From the IMG/VR virus record IMGVR_UViG_3300023184_000079, positions 1 to 64,000 of that record: 64,000 nucleotides of DNA; one strand, given 5' to 3'. Each line of letters starts with the position of its first letter. Within the stretch, counting starts at the first letter, position 1. Origin of the DNA: a virus. This document shows positions 1 to 8,870 of the stretch, piece after piece. Made by a program: the position numbers and the translations under genes. Below the pieces are notes generated by a model, which saw only the letters and a program-made list of their open reading frames with translations, had not been told where the DNA came from and did not search any database.

Positions 1-2097
1 GGAGAAAAGTGCAGCAGCGTTTGGATCAAGAGAGATGGTAACGCCATTGCTTTGATCTTCTGCATTTTTTTGAGAAATGTTCGCTTGAGTTTCTTTAAAC
101 ATTTTGGTGAGATCTGTCGCCGTGCCCGTGCTCCCCAAATCTTTCAACTTCGCATCAAAATCTTTTCTCTGCTCATCGGTTAGCAATTGTCGAAGTTGCT
201 CTATTTTTTCTCGGTTATTTGCAAGAACTTTACTTGCGGAACCGGGGACGTTTGGATCTACTTCGGTGTTGCCAGCGATGCTAACTAAACCACCAGTGTC
301 TACAGTTTTTGCACGATCCCCCGGATTCGTGGCTTTTGCCCGTGCCGCAATCTGCGCCTCTCTTGAATTTGGGTCAAGATTTTTACCGGAAACTTGCAAC
401 GCTGTACCTGTTGAATCTCTAAACGATTTTGTATCCGCAAGACCGCCGAGCAGGGCGGCGGCAGAAACGGCATTATTGTTTTGGCTGAAGAATGCAGGGA
501 GTGCATTCTCGTCAATACCAAAATTTCTTAGATACGCTTGTACGGCAAAAATTTTATCGGGATTGTTTACACTGAGACGGTTGAAATCCTCTAGCGTATT
601 CACTCCGGGCAATTGCTGCTGAATCATTTGCTTAATAGTTTGCTCGCGGTTGTATGCTCCGAATGGATTGACCAGAGAGCGCGCCATACTTTCTCCCGTT
701 CGTGAAGCCGTTAGATAATCAAGCATCTGATTGTTGCCCGCAAGAAGACCACCGATGGCTGGCTGTGCGCCAGTGTTAAGGGCGGAAACGGATCTGCGGT
801 AAATGTCCGCACCCGAAGAAGTATTAAATGGGTTCTGTGATATTTGTTGAACTGTACTCATCAATTGTTCGTGCATTTTTCCAATACTTAGGCGCGATGC
901 GTTGGCTGCTCTGGGAAGTTCATCGCCAAGCAATTTTGTAAGTTCTTTCATACTGTTTGACGAGCGACCTGAGCGCATAGAAAGTTCTGCGATTTGCATT
1001 ATCTGGCCCGGGGCAAGCGCTCCACCGGTCTTCTGTGTAACATCGCCCATCATATTAAAAATATCGCTATACGCGCCTTCTTGGCCGGACTGACCAAAGC
1101 CAGACCCTTCAATGGTTGTACGGATAGCATTAACGTCTTCGGTATTAAGACCGGGGCGAAATGCTGTAAATTTTGATTTTAAGTCTCTTTGAAGCATCTG
1201 GAATTGACCGCCACCAAAAATCAGTGGGTTGTTGTAATCAAAACCGTAACCCAAACCGGCAGAAACGCGGCCTCGGGAATACATTTTATCAATAGTGCCG
1301 ACGGCAGTGCGCGCGGCGCTTACCGCTGCTTGGGCATAAGGGAGGTATTTCTCCGCAAGTCTTGCGCCTTTGTATGCGTAGAGACCGCCCTTCCCTTCGC
1401 CCGCCTCCATGCGATCCATCGCATCATTAAGATCTTTGTCCCCCATAGCGCGAACCCTTGTCGCAAGGTCAGTTAATGTGGTTTTACCCTTTGGGTCCAT
1501 CATATCATTGAAAGATGCTTCGTTCATGCCCCCGGCATCAGAAAGAGCAAAATCTTTTAACTTTTGAAAATTCTTAGGTTCCATTCTTCCGGGCGCAATA
1601 ACTCCCGGATGGCCCGGTCCGGCGGGAGTTCTATTTTGCGGGTAGCGTCCCGTCGCCGGGTTGTATTTTTCGGCGTAAGATTCATTGACACGAAATTGTG
1701 ATATGTCCTCGCCCGGTCTGCGATTCTGCATGGCTCTTTGCACGGCACCAGAAGCAATATATGAATAGCCCATAAGCGTTCCGGGCTTATATGTTTTGAA
1801 CTGAAGCAGAGACTGGGCATAGTCACTGCTTGGGGTTGAGATGTTTACCAGTTCGTCAAGGAGGGCATTGCCCGTCAGTCTCTGATTAGTCCTGCGTTTG
1901 CCGGAGGATGTGGAAAAGCCCTCTGTGCGCGACTCAATGTCATCTCTGTGGTCTCTTCTGAAATCTTTAAATGCGTCTTTGACTTCGGCAAGAGTCTTTG
2001 TGGTCTCTTCCATGAACGCAGCGATTTGCTGGAGTGCTGCTTCATCTGCGCTTTTGTTGAGGGCGGAGAAATCATTGCCGCGAGGATCAATCGCCAT
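1..2097 (-). CDS. Tail tape measure protein, C-terminus cut by window edge
   Basis: An open minus-strand frame of 699 codons starts at ATG 2097 and runs off the left edge without a stop. The visible part (MAIDPRGNDFSALNKS at the start) is Ala/Gln/Asn-rich and looks mostly helical. Tape measure proteins set tail length by spanning the tube lumen. The assignment rests on size and on position directly after two frameshift-linked tail chaperones, which follow tube and sheath in the usual order. The start codon overlaps the chaperone stop by 11 bases, so translation is probably coupled. No transmembrane segment or peptidase motif is evident in the visible part. Confidence 0.8.
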   Translation of the reverse strand, partial: MAIDPRGNDFSALNKSADEAALQQIAAFMEETTKTLAEVKDAFKDFRRDHRDDIESRTEGFSTSSGKRRTNQRLTGNALLDELVNISTPSSDYAQSLLQFKTYKPGTLMGYSYIASGAVQRAMQNRRPGEDISQFRVNESYAEKYNPATGRYPQNRTPAGPGHPGVIAPGRMEPKNFQKLKDFALSDAGGMNEASFNDMMDPKGKTTLTDLATRVRAMGDKDLNDAMDRMEAGEGKGGLYAYKGARLAEKYLPYAQAAVSAARTAVGTIDKMYSRGRVSAGLGYGFDYNNPLIFGGGQFQMLQRDLKSKFTAFRPGLNTEDVNAIRTTIEGSGFGQSGQEGAYSDIFNMMGDVTQKTGGALAPGQIMQIAELSMRSGRSSNSMKELTKLLGDELPRAANASRLSIGKMHEQLMSTVQQISQNPFNTSSGADIYRRSVSALNTGAQPAIGGLLAGNNQMLDYLTASRTGESMARSLVNPFGAYNREQTIKQMIQQQLPGVNTLEDFNRLSVNNPDKIFAVQAYLRNFGIDENALPAFFSQNNNAVSAAALLGGLADTKSFRDSTGTALQVSGKNLDPNSREAQIAARAKATNPGDRAKTVDTGGLVSIAGNTEVDPNVPGSASKVLANNREKIEQLRQLLTDEQRKDFDAKLKDLGSTGTATDLTKMFKETQANISQKNAEDQSNGVTISLDPNAAALFS

Positions 2098-2425
2098 TTA
2101 TGTCCTCCACATAAAAACCAAAATCTTTTAGAGAGCCAAGCATCTTGTCAAGTCCGTTTTCAGAATAGGCGGCTTCGGGATCTTTGACATCAAGTTCTTC
2201 AATTTCTTCAACCCCATCCATGAAATCATCTTCCTGCTCTTCTTTGAATATTTTGTCGGCCATTTCAGGATGAGCAATAACCATTTGGCTTTTAAATCTG
2301 TAGGACTCCATCTCGGCTGCTTCTCTAGTTTCCATAGACATGGTCGTTTGCAGGGCGAGTTGCCGCAACACATTTAGATCACCCTTGAGAAGACCTTGAC
2401 GATCAAGAAGCCGACATAAGGCCAT
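2087..2425 (-). CDS. Tail assembly chaperone, downstream (frameshift-extension) part
   Basis: A 112-residue frame, acidic towards its C-terminus. Its frame stays open upstream of ATG 2425 back to the slippery site GGGAAAA at 2449-2455, so it is most likely made as the C-terminal extension of the preceding chaperone by -1 frameshifting, like lambda G-T. The fusion would be about 280 residues. In tailed phages both forms bind the tape measure during tail assembly. Independent initiation at 2425 is possible, but the only SD-like stretch (GAGGAG) lies about 12 nt upstream. The stop overlaps the tape measure start. Confidence 0.75.
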   Translation of the reverse strand: MALCRLLDRQGLLKGDLNVLRQLALQTTMSMETREAAEMESYRFKSQMVIAHPEMADKIFKEEQEDDFMDGVEEIEELDVKDPEAAYSENGLDKMLGSLKDFGFYVEDINGD

Positions 2426-2445
2426 GTAGTAAGCCGACTCCTCTT

Positions 2446-2931
2446 CTATTTTCCCTGCAGGGCCTCAAATGCGGCCATCTGCTCTTCAACAAGACCAAGA
2501 TATTCCTGATAAATGTGGCCGATGATGTTCCAGTACCACTTATTCTTTATAAAATTGAATTTTTGACGCACAGAAGCGGTAGCGTCGGGGCCAAGCGAGC
2601 GCATCAAGGCGAGCCCGTCAACGCTCTCTAAGGATGCTGCGACAGTTGCAGTAGCCAAAGCCCTTGCTTCGGCAATACTTCCCGCAAAACTGGCACAAAC
2701 TTCCGCTACGGCGAGTTCTTCACCAACGGTGAGGGTTTTAATGACGAATTCATGGCCTGCAAAAGAGATATTGCGAGTTAATCGGCCATTTATGAGCAGA
2801 TTTTCGATGTTACCTCTAACGGGTCCCGAAATCTTCTGCTCAATTTCGATATCTTTTTCTTCTTCTGTTAGAATTTCAAAATTTTCGTCGCCCTGCTCAT
2901 CGAAAATGTCAGCAAAAAAATCTTTTTCCAT
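2446..2931 (-). CDS. Tail assembly chaperone, upstream part (G-like)
   Basis: A 161-residue protein with an acidic N-terminus (about residues 1-40) followed by a helical region. It is expected to act as a cytoplasmic chaperone for the tape measure protein. Evidence is position between the tail tube and the tape measure plus the slippery heptamer right at its stop codon. ATG 2931 is preceded by AGGAAGG at a suitable distance. It follows a strong terminator and a candidate promoter, so this chaperone-tape measure block may be a separate transcription unit from sheath and tube. Confidence 0.75.
   Translation of the reverse strand: MEKDFFADIFDEQGDENFEILTEEEKDIEIEQKISGPVRGNIENLLINGRLTRNISFAGHEFVIKTLTVGEELAVAEVCASFAGSIAEARALATATVAASLESVDGLALMRSLGPDATASVRQKFNFIKNKWYWNIIGHIYQEYLGLVEEQMAAFEALQGK
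2449..2455 (-). other. Programmed -1 ribosomal frameshift site GGGAAAA
   Basis: On the minus strand the chaperone frame ends CAG GGA AAA TAG. This matches the canonical X XXY YYZ slippery heptamer (G GGA AAA) immediately before the stop. Slipping back one base enters the open frame of the downstream chaperone part: ATA GAA GAG GAG follow, with no stop before its ATG. The site is seen directly; its function is inferred from the lambda G/GT paradigm. Confidence 0.8.
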
Positions 2932-2951
2932 GGAAAACCTTCCTGTCTCTT

Positions 2952-2980
2952 ATTATATGTGAGATGAAACCATATAGAAA
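2952..2980 (-). promoter_or_regulatory. Candidate promoter for the tail chaperones
   Basis: A perfect -10 TATAAT (2952-2957) lies 17 bp from a weak -35 TTTCTA (2975-2980), just downstream of the terminator at 2986-3007 and upstream of the first chaperone. The strong -10 and the position after a terminator support it; the -35 is poor. Confidence 0.4.
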
Positions 2981-2985
2981 GCAAA

Positions 2986-3007
2986 AAAGACCGCCAAAGC
3001 GGTCTTT
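2986..3007 (-). terminator. Rho-independent terminator after tail tube gene
   Basis: A perfect 9-bp stem (AAAGACCGC / GCGGTCTTT) with a 4-nt loop is followed on the minus strand by a T run. It lies 28 bp past the tail tube stop codon. Confidence 0.85.
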
Positions 3008-3034
3008 CTTTTCAAGCCTATTGTGTTTAATTTC

Positions 3035-3625
3035 TTAGAAGTAACCCTGCATTCCGTAGTTGCCGTTAAAGCCGCCCTGCACACCAGTGCTGGTGTAGGC
3101 TTGCGCTTTGGTGGCTTTGCCAATCTTTGTCGAATGAGTGTAGCCGACCTGAAGAGACTTGATGATTTGCATAGTCGTAACATCAATGGGCTCACCAAGT
3201 TCGGCACTCATAATCACGCAATTGTGGTACATGTAGCCGTATGGCTGCTGCTGTGTACCGTCAAGCACCTTGGGAGGGTTGATAACGCGAACCATATCCA
3301 CAGGCTTGCCGCGAGCAGCAAGCGAAAGGAAAATCTCGCTTAGATCAACAAGACCAGTTTCGCTAACAAAGGCGTCCCAAATGTTCTGATTGTACATTTC
3401 AAATAGCGAGATGTTGAACTGCCCATTGCTAATTGCACCCGGTGTAATGATCTGCAAAGGATAGCGAGAGTCAAGAGGATGAATAACAACCGGAGAAGCG
3501 ACTGGTGATGGGGCGGTGTGCTCTACCTGAGAGGCAAATGCAATTGGCTTTCCGTCCCAGAGGAATGCGGTAAAGCCTGAGCCACCTACACGGAATTTTT
3601 TTCTAGTTTTGAAGGTATCTGCCAT
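3035..3625 (-). CDS. Tail tube protein
   Basis: A 196-residue protein directly downstream of the sheath gene, the usual place and size for a myovirus tail tube (gp19-like) protein that polymerises into the inner tube. The sequence mixes strands with a glycine-rich C-terminus (tail GGFNGNYGMQGYF), fitting a structural subunit. ATG 3625 has AAGGAAAT upstream and only 8 bases separate it from the sheath stop. A terminator follows, so sheath and tube probably end a transcript. The assignment is by context and general composition, not a diagnostic motif. Confidence 0.75.
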   Translation of the reverse strand: MADTFKTRKKFRVGGSGFTAFLWDGKPIAFASQVEHTAPSPVASPVVIHPLDSRYPLQIITPGAISNGQFNISLFEMYNQNIWDAFVSETGLVDLSEIFLSLAARGKPVDMVRVINPPKVLDGTQQQPYGYMYHNCVIMSAELGEPIDVTTMQIIKSLQVGYTHSTKIGKATKAQAYTSTGVQGGFNGNYGMQGYF

Positions 3626-3633
3626 TATTTCCT

Positions 3634-5691
3634 TTACTGGACCGCGATAGAGCCTGTGACGGTGTCAAGAGACATTGTGATATCCACATAATTGAGCGGA
3701 TAGGGTAGAGAATAAGACCAGCGGACAGAGATGGCCGTCGGCTGACCCGCTAGGGATGCGGCATTGATATTGCCATAGTCAATGAGAGTTCCCGAGGATT
3801 TAAGAAGTTCAAGAACACCCTGAACCGTTGTTGCAACAGTAAACGGCGCGCGCTCATCGGCTATAATCTGACCAATAAGTTGCGAATCAATTGTTGTGCG
3901 AACAGATTCGATCATAAAGAATTTGGCACGGACGGCCGAAACTTCTCTTAGGTACTGGTTGTTACGCTCTGTAGTGATTGCGTGGCGAACACGGACAACA
4001 CCATTCTTGTTTTCAATTACGAATAGACCCGAGCCAGCATCCTGATTTTTGTCTGTTTCGGTTTTTGTGACGTTCACGTTTGTGATACCAAGGACAGATT
4101 TGCGGGTAAGCGGGGTCTGAATTGTTCTGGCCCCAAGCATGCCCGCAATGGCTGCAGCGACATACTGTCCGCCGATATTAACTGAATTTGCGCCATTCTT
4201 AAAGTTCGGTGTCGTGAAAGACGACGGTGAAATAAGAATGTTTCTCTCCGGATGAGTGCTCCCGCTAAGAGTTGTAGCATGGCTCCGTAGAGTCGCTTGG
4301 TCTGCCTTAGACGAGTCATACGATCCGTCTTCACCAAAGATCCCTATTGCATACTGACCGCTAAGATTCAATTTGCTAATGTAATTCACAACTTTATTGA
4401 TAATGTTAAGACTGATTGCATCGCCATCACCGGCTTTAGACACTGCAACGCTTGGAACAGGGATAATAACATTGATGTCTTCAAGGCTTTCAAGTGCCCC
4501 AATGCTGATATCCCAATGGGCAGTATTTAATTCGTCGCCGCCAATACGAGATGTCGTGCCACCCGTTGTTGATTCCTGATAGAGCGCCTGACAATAAACT
4601 TCGTTAGCGCCGTTACCAAATGCCATCATTGCGGCAAACGAGAGCGGAGTTCCAACGGTGCCATCATCATCAATGGCGGAACCGTATTTTGCCTCTACAT
4701 CGCTGATTGATGTCATGCGAGTTGGGTAGTAATATTCAAACGGGATGTAATCGTAAGAAACAACAACTTGAGAACGATTTGAATCGACATTCATGGTTGT
4801 TGGTCCCATTGTGTTTCTCTTAACTGAAACGGCGCTGTGTGCGTGCAATGTGCCGACATCGACGAGATAATCAGAAGTCGCTGTTTCGTTTGCAACGTCA
4901 TCGCCACTGTACTGCACAATATTGTCATAAACATTTGCAATGGTGTTTTTGATAACAATAGAGTCTTCATCAACACCAGCGGCTTCACTTGCCAAGTGAA
5001 AGGCCGTTGTGCTGCTCATTGTAATTGTTTCGGAGTGAGCGGCTGCGCCATCGTTCGTTGTGTAAGAGACATACACAGTCTGGCCAGTGGCAATTCGAGA
5101 AGACGCGGATCTTGCGACCGTAGCCGTTGTGGAGGTCACGCTGACAACGTAATCGCTTCCTGAACCGACAACATATTTTCCAGCAGTCTGGAGATATGTT
5201 GTTCCAATACTGGCGGTGCCACCGTTGGTGCATTCAAGACCAGTGGAAAGGTCTCCATTTACCGGACCGGATACTGTATTAGAAAGAGTGAAAGCGTTGG
5301 TGAATACTGCACCGCTTGGCGATCCTCCAGTTGTCTTACAGATTAGGACGACATCTTGCGAAGCAGGAATGCTTGTATAGATTTTTCGCTTAATGGATGT
5401 GATTTTTGTGGTGGAGTCTGTGCTCACCTCGTAATCAGAATTTGCCGTATATACAGTATTCTTGTTGACGGCGTCAACAACACGAACGGTAGAGATAGGG
5501 GTGGTCGTAACATTGATACCTGTTAGAGGCTGCGCTGTGTTGTCCGATAAGACAATTGTTTCGGAAAGGGATTGGTTACCCTTGCCCATGCCGACAAGCG
5601 CAATAACCGTGGGACGATCAAGCACCGTCGTAATTGACGGCGAGTTTACCTCGGTTATATTTCTAACTCCGGGTGGCGTGTATTCAGTCAT
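3634..5691 (-). CDS. Contractile tail sheath protein
   Basis: A 685-residue protein with typical sheath features. The N-terminus MTEYTPPGVRNITEVN resembles the 'Y.PPGVY..E' opening of sheath proteins. The middle carries Ser/Thr-rich inserted domains (about 60-340). The C-terminal third has a conserved-looking tail-sheath subtilisin-fold region (GITNVNVTKTETDKN, RNNQYLREVSAVRA) and ends in a beta-rich assembly domain. The sheath forms the contractile outer cylinder that drives the tube into the host. This identifies the phage as myovirus-type. Confidence 0.9.
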   Translation of the reverse strand: MTEYTPPGVRNITEVNSPSITTVLDRPTVIALVGMGKGNQSLSETIVLSDNTAQPLTGINVTTTPISTVRVVDAVNKNTVYTANSDYEVSTDSTTKITSIKRKIYTSIPASQDVVLICKTTGGSPSGAVFTNAFTLSNTVSGPVNGDLSTGLECTNGGTASIGTTYLQTAGKYVVGSGSDYVVSVTSTTATVARSASSRIATGQTVYVSYTTNDGAAAHSETITMSSTTAFHLASEAAGVDEDSIVIKNTIANVYDNIVQYSGDDVANETATSDYLVDVGTLHAHSAVSVKRNTMGPTTMNVDSNRSQVVVSYDYIPFEYYYPTRMTSISDVEAKYGSAIDDDGTVGTPLSFAAMMAFGNGANEVYCQALYQESTTGGTTSRIGGDELNTAHWDISIGALESLEDINVIIPVPSVAVSKAGDGDAISLNIINKVVNYISKLNLSGQYAIGIFGEDGSYDSSKADQATLRSHATTLSGSTHPERNILISPSSFTTPNFKNGANSVNIGGQYVAAAIAGMLGARTIQTPLTRKSVLGITNVNVTKTETDKNQDAGSGLFVIENKNGVVRVRHAITTERNNQYLREVSAVRAKFFMIESVRTTIDSQLIGQIIADERAPFTVATTVQGVLELLKSSGTLIDYGNINAASLAGQPTAISVRWSYSLPYPLNYVDITMSLDTVTGSIAVQ

Positions 5692-5730
5692 TCGTATATT
5701 ATCTCCAAGTAGGATGGATAAAGTATAGTA

Positions 5731-6462
5731 TTAAGTTTGGAATGGAGCATAATCCTCTACCGAGGAAACTATCCCCTCGCCTTTTATGTAGTAGTATTGT
5801 GGACTAACCTTGCCTACAATTTCAAATAACTTTTGTTCTTCTTTGTCGTATGTTTCGCTACCATAGGCAATAATTTTATCGACGTAATCGTGTATCTGAC
5901 CCTTGTCTAATAACGAGTAGAATGCACCGTGACAATTGACAAGATAAGAAGATTGATACACAAGAAGATCTTCTGAGTTCCATTGTGTCATCGCTGTGGA
6001 CTCTTGGCCGCCGGATATCTTGTCTGATGCGATTGTAAACTGGTATCCATCTTCTATTTCATCATAAATGCGAGAGAAAAATTTGCTCATGAGCGAATTA
6101 AGCCGACCGAAGGCCAGCAATTCAATAAGGCTGTCACAAAGAATGTCTAGATCTAATGGCGAAAGAGCCGATATTGTAAAAGATATTGCGCCCTCAAAAT
6201 AAAAATGTCGAACCGATTGATGGAGGCCGTTATCATTTGAAAGAACCTCCTCATGAGACACGCCAGAATTTTGTATTGATTTCTCGTTAAATTTTACGAT
6301 AATACAAGGAAATTGTTCACGTTTTATCGGGTTTGTTGTTGACACATACAACTCAGCAAATTGTTTGTCTGGATATTCAAAAGAGAAAACGCTGCGCAAA
6401 GCGCCAATCATTGTTCTTTTGACAAGCCTTTTGTATTGTACTGCGGGTTCTGGTCTAAGCAT
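5731..6462 (-). CDS. Probable tail terminator / tail completion protein
   Basis: A 243-residue protein of mixed alpha/beta composition without a motif I recognise. It sits directly before the sheath gene and after a run of neck-like genes, where myoviruses usually encode the protein that caps the tail or joins it to the head. It overlaps the previous stop by one base, so the neck genes are translated as a tight series. Function is inferred from position only. Confidence 0.5.
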   Translation of the reverse strand: MLRPEPAVQYKRLVKRTMIGALRSVFSFEYPDKQFAELYVSTTNPIKREQFPCIIVKFNEKSIQNSGVSHEEVLSNDNGLHQSVRHFYFEGAISFTISALSPLDLDILCDSLIELLAFGRLNSLMSKFFSRIYDEIEDGYQFTIASDKISGGQESTAMTQWNSEDLLVYQSSYLVNCHGAFYSLLDKGQIHDYVDKIIAYGSETYDKEEQKLFEIVGKVSPQYYYIKGEGIVSSVEDYAPFQT

Positions 6463-7820
6463 TAGTTATTCAATCCTGTTGCTGTTAGTGAGGATGTCGT
6501 GGAGACTCTTCCGACAAGAGTTCTATTATAATTGCCGCCGCCAATATCCGTATCTTCATTAAGGTCTAGCGGAATATCAACAGAAGACCTTCCGATTATG
6601 TAGCCGCCAAGAGTTCTATTGTAATGGCCTCCGCCAAGGCTTGTGTCAGGTTCGCTGCCTCTAGGAATTGTGTACACGCCGAGGTTGTAAGCGCCCCGTG
6701 GGTAGCCACCTCCGCCATAACGAGAGTGATCATTATTGAAGACTTCTACCGCAGAAATCACGTCTATTCCAATAGCAGAACGACTATCAATGGAGTCAAC
6801 ATTCATAGGCTGAATAATATCGCTCATTGTGCTAGCGATGTTTAGAACTCCGCGCAGGAATGATGGTTTGTACACTTCAGTTGAGGAAATCGTTGACGAG
6901 AACTTAATGAGTGGCTCATTTACAAGTTCTGGAATGCCCACTCCCACTACGGCCTCGTAAGCATTGACGTATGACATGCCGCTACCCGAAACAAAACGAT
7001 TTGCTTTTGGAATTGTGACGTATTCGTGCGTAGTCGCTGGCGGGTACCAAGTCGTTACCCCGTCTGTTCCAACGTAATCTCCCGTGCCTAGCCAGTAATC
7101 ATCAATTGTTTCAACAATCGCCGACATAGAGGCATTACCCGAAACGGTATCCTCGTCAGGCAGCAGCCTGTATATCGCCACAGAGGATTCAACGGAGCCA
7201 AATCTTGTGCGACCAACAGAGGTTGCTTGCAGACTGTAGTCAATTACAAATCCGCTTGTTGTCACAGACGCGACGGCCGTATCTAGAATCTCTCCAAAGA
7301 GGGCCGGGAAGCCAACCTGTATGCCGCTGATTGTCGGGCTGTCCACAACAACTGCCTGCGAGTCTCCGTATACCTTGTACCTGCTCTTTCTGACAACCTT
7401 TAGGGCACGACGGAATTGTATTGAAGAGGAGATGTTTAAGAGTCCCGTAAGGGCGTAATCCACCTCTTCCGCTGTATAAATTTCCGCATTGCCGATGGTT
7501 AGTCCAACAAGGAGGTTCTCTTCAACAAAGTCTATTTCGGCAGCACCGACAACAACATCTTCGTCTTCAGATGCAGGGAGGTCTCTGGAAATAATAACGG
7601 CAACGCCAATTGCCTCGCCATCTGTTGACAGGTCTAGAGACTCAAACTGTCGCGCTATCGCTTTGCCAACAACCGTTTGCGAGTCTGTGGCAGTTCTCTC
7701 AGCCTCTGCAGAGGCTTCTGCAATTCCAAATAAAACAACAGAGTCATAGGTCGTGTTGTATTCTTCTGCAAAGTCAAGAATTGACCTACCAATGGTGTAT
7801 GGGTATACGGCGGTTGCCAT
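6462..7820 (-). CDS. Virion structural protein, beta-rich, unknown
   Basis: A 452-residue, Ser/Thr/Val-rich, probably beta-rich protein. Related segments recur within it: the C-terminus contains 'GGG.YNRTL.G' twice (near residues 405 and 435), each with a 'GR.S' partner, and 'YTIGRSILDF' near the N-terminus resembles the later 'YIIGRSSVDI'. This suggests internally duplicated strands, as in baseplate or neck proteins. It overlaps its neighbours by one base each side, within the neck-tail gene series. I do not recognise the family. Confidence 0.5.
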   Translation of the reverse strand: MATAVYPYTIGRSILDFAEEYNTTYDSVVLFGIAEASAEAERTATDSQTVVGKAIARQFESLDLSTDGEAIGVAVIISRDLPASEDEDVVVGAAEIDFVEENLLVGLTIGNAEIYTAEEVDYALTGLLNISSSIQFRRALKVVRKSRYKVYGDSQAVVVDSPTISGIQVGFPALFGEILDTAVASVTTSGFVIDYSLQATSVGRTRFGSVESSVAIYRLLPDEDTVSGNASMSAIVETIDDYWLGTGDYVGTDGVTTWYPPATTHEYVTIPKANRFVSGSGMSYVNAYEAVVGVGIPELVNEPLIKFSSTISSTEVYKPSFLRGVLNIASTMSDIIQPMNVDSIDSRSAIGIDVISAVEVFNNDHSRYGGGGYPRGAYNLGVYTIPRGSEPDTSLGGGHYNRTLGGYIIGRSSVDIPLDLNEDTDIGGGNYNRTLVGRVSTTSSLTATGLNN

Positions 7821-8842
7821 TAGATTACACCGTATGAAACAGGTCCGGGTCTTACATTCTTCAAAACGTTATTTGATGGCACAAGAGCCATCTCAAACTG
7901 GTAAGACACAATGTGTTCTTGGTTGTTCCTTGTCTTCTGGCCCCAGCCGCGAATTGTATTAGGGGTGGCCATTTTGGCCTGATAATGATCATTAACTCCA
8001 TTTACTGTGAAACCGTCTACTGCCAAATTGACAGAGATAATTAGATCGTTATCTTGAAAGACAGGATCCCAATATGAAAAAGCGCTTGTATTCTGGACAC
8101 GGGTCAAGACGCCGCGCTCATTCAGTTTAAATATATCAATCGGTCGGTCGGGTAGCACCACTCGTGTCAGAACAGGAATCGCAAAACCACCGAACATTGG
8201 AGCGGGTATAGGCGTTTCGCTTGTTGTACTGTCTCCGTCCGAATCAAGCCATATATCTGGAGCATCCTCTACAGAGACAAACCCAATAGAATGGCAAATC
8301 GGACAGTTGTTTCGCACCTGACTATAGGCCTCATCAAAACAGGCTGGACACTTCTTCGCAATTCCTTTTTCTACATCGTCAAGAGTGTACATATGCCTGT
8401 GGACAACGGGCTGTCCGTATCGACGTAGAGAATCCCCTACCCCTCTGCGTAGACGCTTAACGTCTTGCGGTGTTGAGACGGTGCCGACATCGTGCATATT
8501 TGTTATGCGAATGTTCGGCGCAGGTGCGGACAACAGGCGAGATACACCAACGGTGGGAAGGCCAGCGACCAGAAGATCTTCTACGGCGTATACTTCGGGA
8601 CTGACAACATTGCCATCGTCCCAGTAAATTGTGTACTGTCCCGGCGTTGCGGGAGATCTTCCGCTCCATGCATAAATACCACTACCCGGCGGAACTTCAA
8701 AAATATTGGCTGAGGACGGCTCTAAGAATACAACATCGTTCGGCGTGTCAATAATACTTATTCGGGCTTGACCAGCGAGCCCTGTGTAAACCGAGTCGAA
8801 TGTAGCCTCAAAGGAGGTGTCCGGGGTTACATACAGAGTCAT
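7820..8842 (-). CDS. Putative neck/connector protein with zinc-binding pair
   Basis: A 340-residue protein. An N-terminal beta domain (1-100) is followed by a basic linker and a four-cysteine zinc site near residues 163-190 (CPAC ... CPIC), then a long strand-rich C-terminal half. Zinc-ribbon inserts in virion proteins are unusual but recur several times in this phage. Its position between two other neck-like genes suggests a head-tail connection role; the family is not recognised. Confidence 0.45.
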   Translation of the reverse strand: MTLYVTPDTSFEATFDSVYTGLAGQARISIIDTPNDVVFLEPSSANIFEVPPGSGIYAWSGRSPATPGQYTIYWDDGNVVSPEVYAVEDLLVAGLPTVGVSRLLSAPAPNIRITNMHDVGTVSTPQDVKRLRRGVGDSLRRYGQPVVHRHMYTLDDVEKGIAKKCPACFDEAYSQVRNNCPICHSIGFVSVEDAPDIWLDSDGDSTTSETPIPAPMFGGFAIPVLTRVVLPDRPIDIFKLNERGVLTRVQNTSAFSYWDPVFQDNDLIISVNLAVDGFTVNGVNDHYQAKMATPNTIRGWGQKTRNNQEHIVSYQFEMALVPSNNVLKNVRPGPVSYGVI

Positions 8843-8870
8843 TTAGACCTCCTGATTTATACAAACCATC

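Noticed and set aside
104-1476. Plus-strand open frames at the left end
   Set aside because: They lie opposite the continuous tape measure frame and have no ribosome sites or family resemblance.
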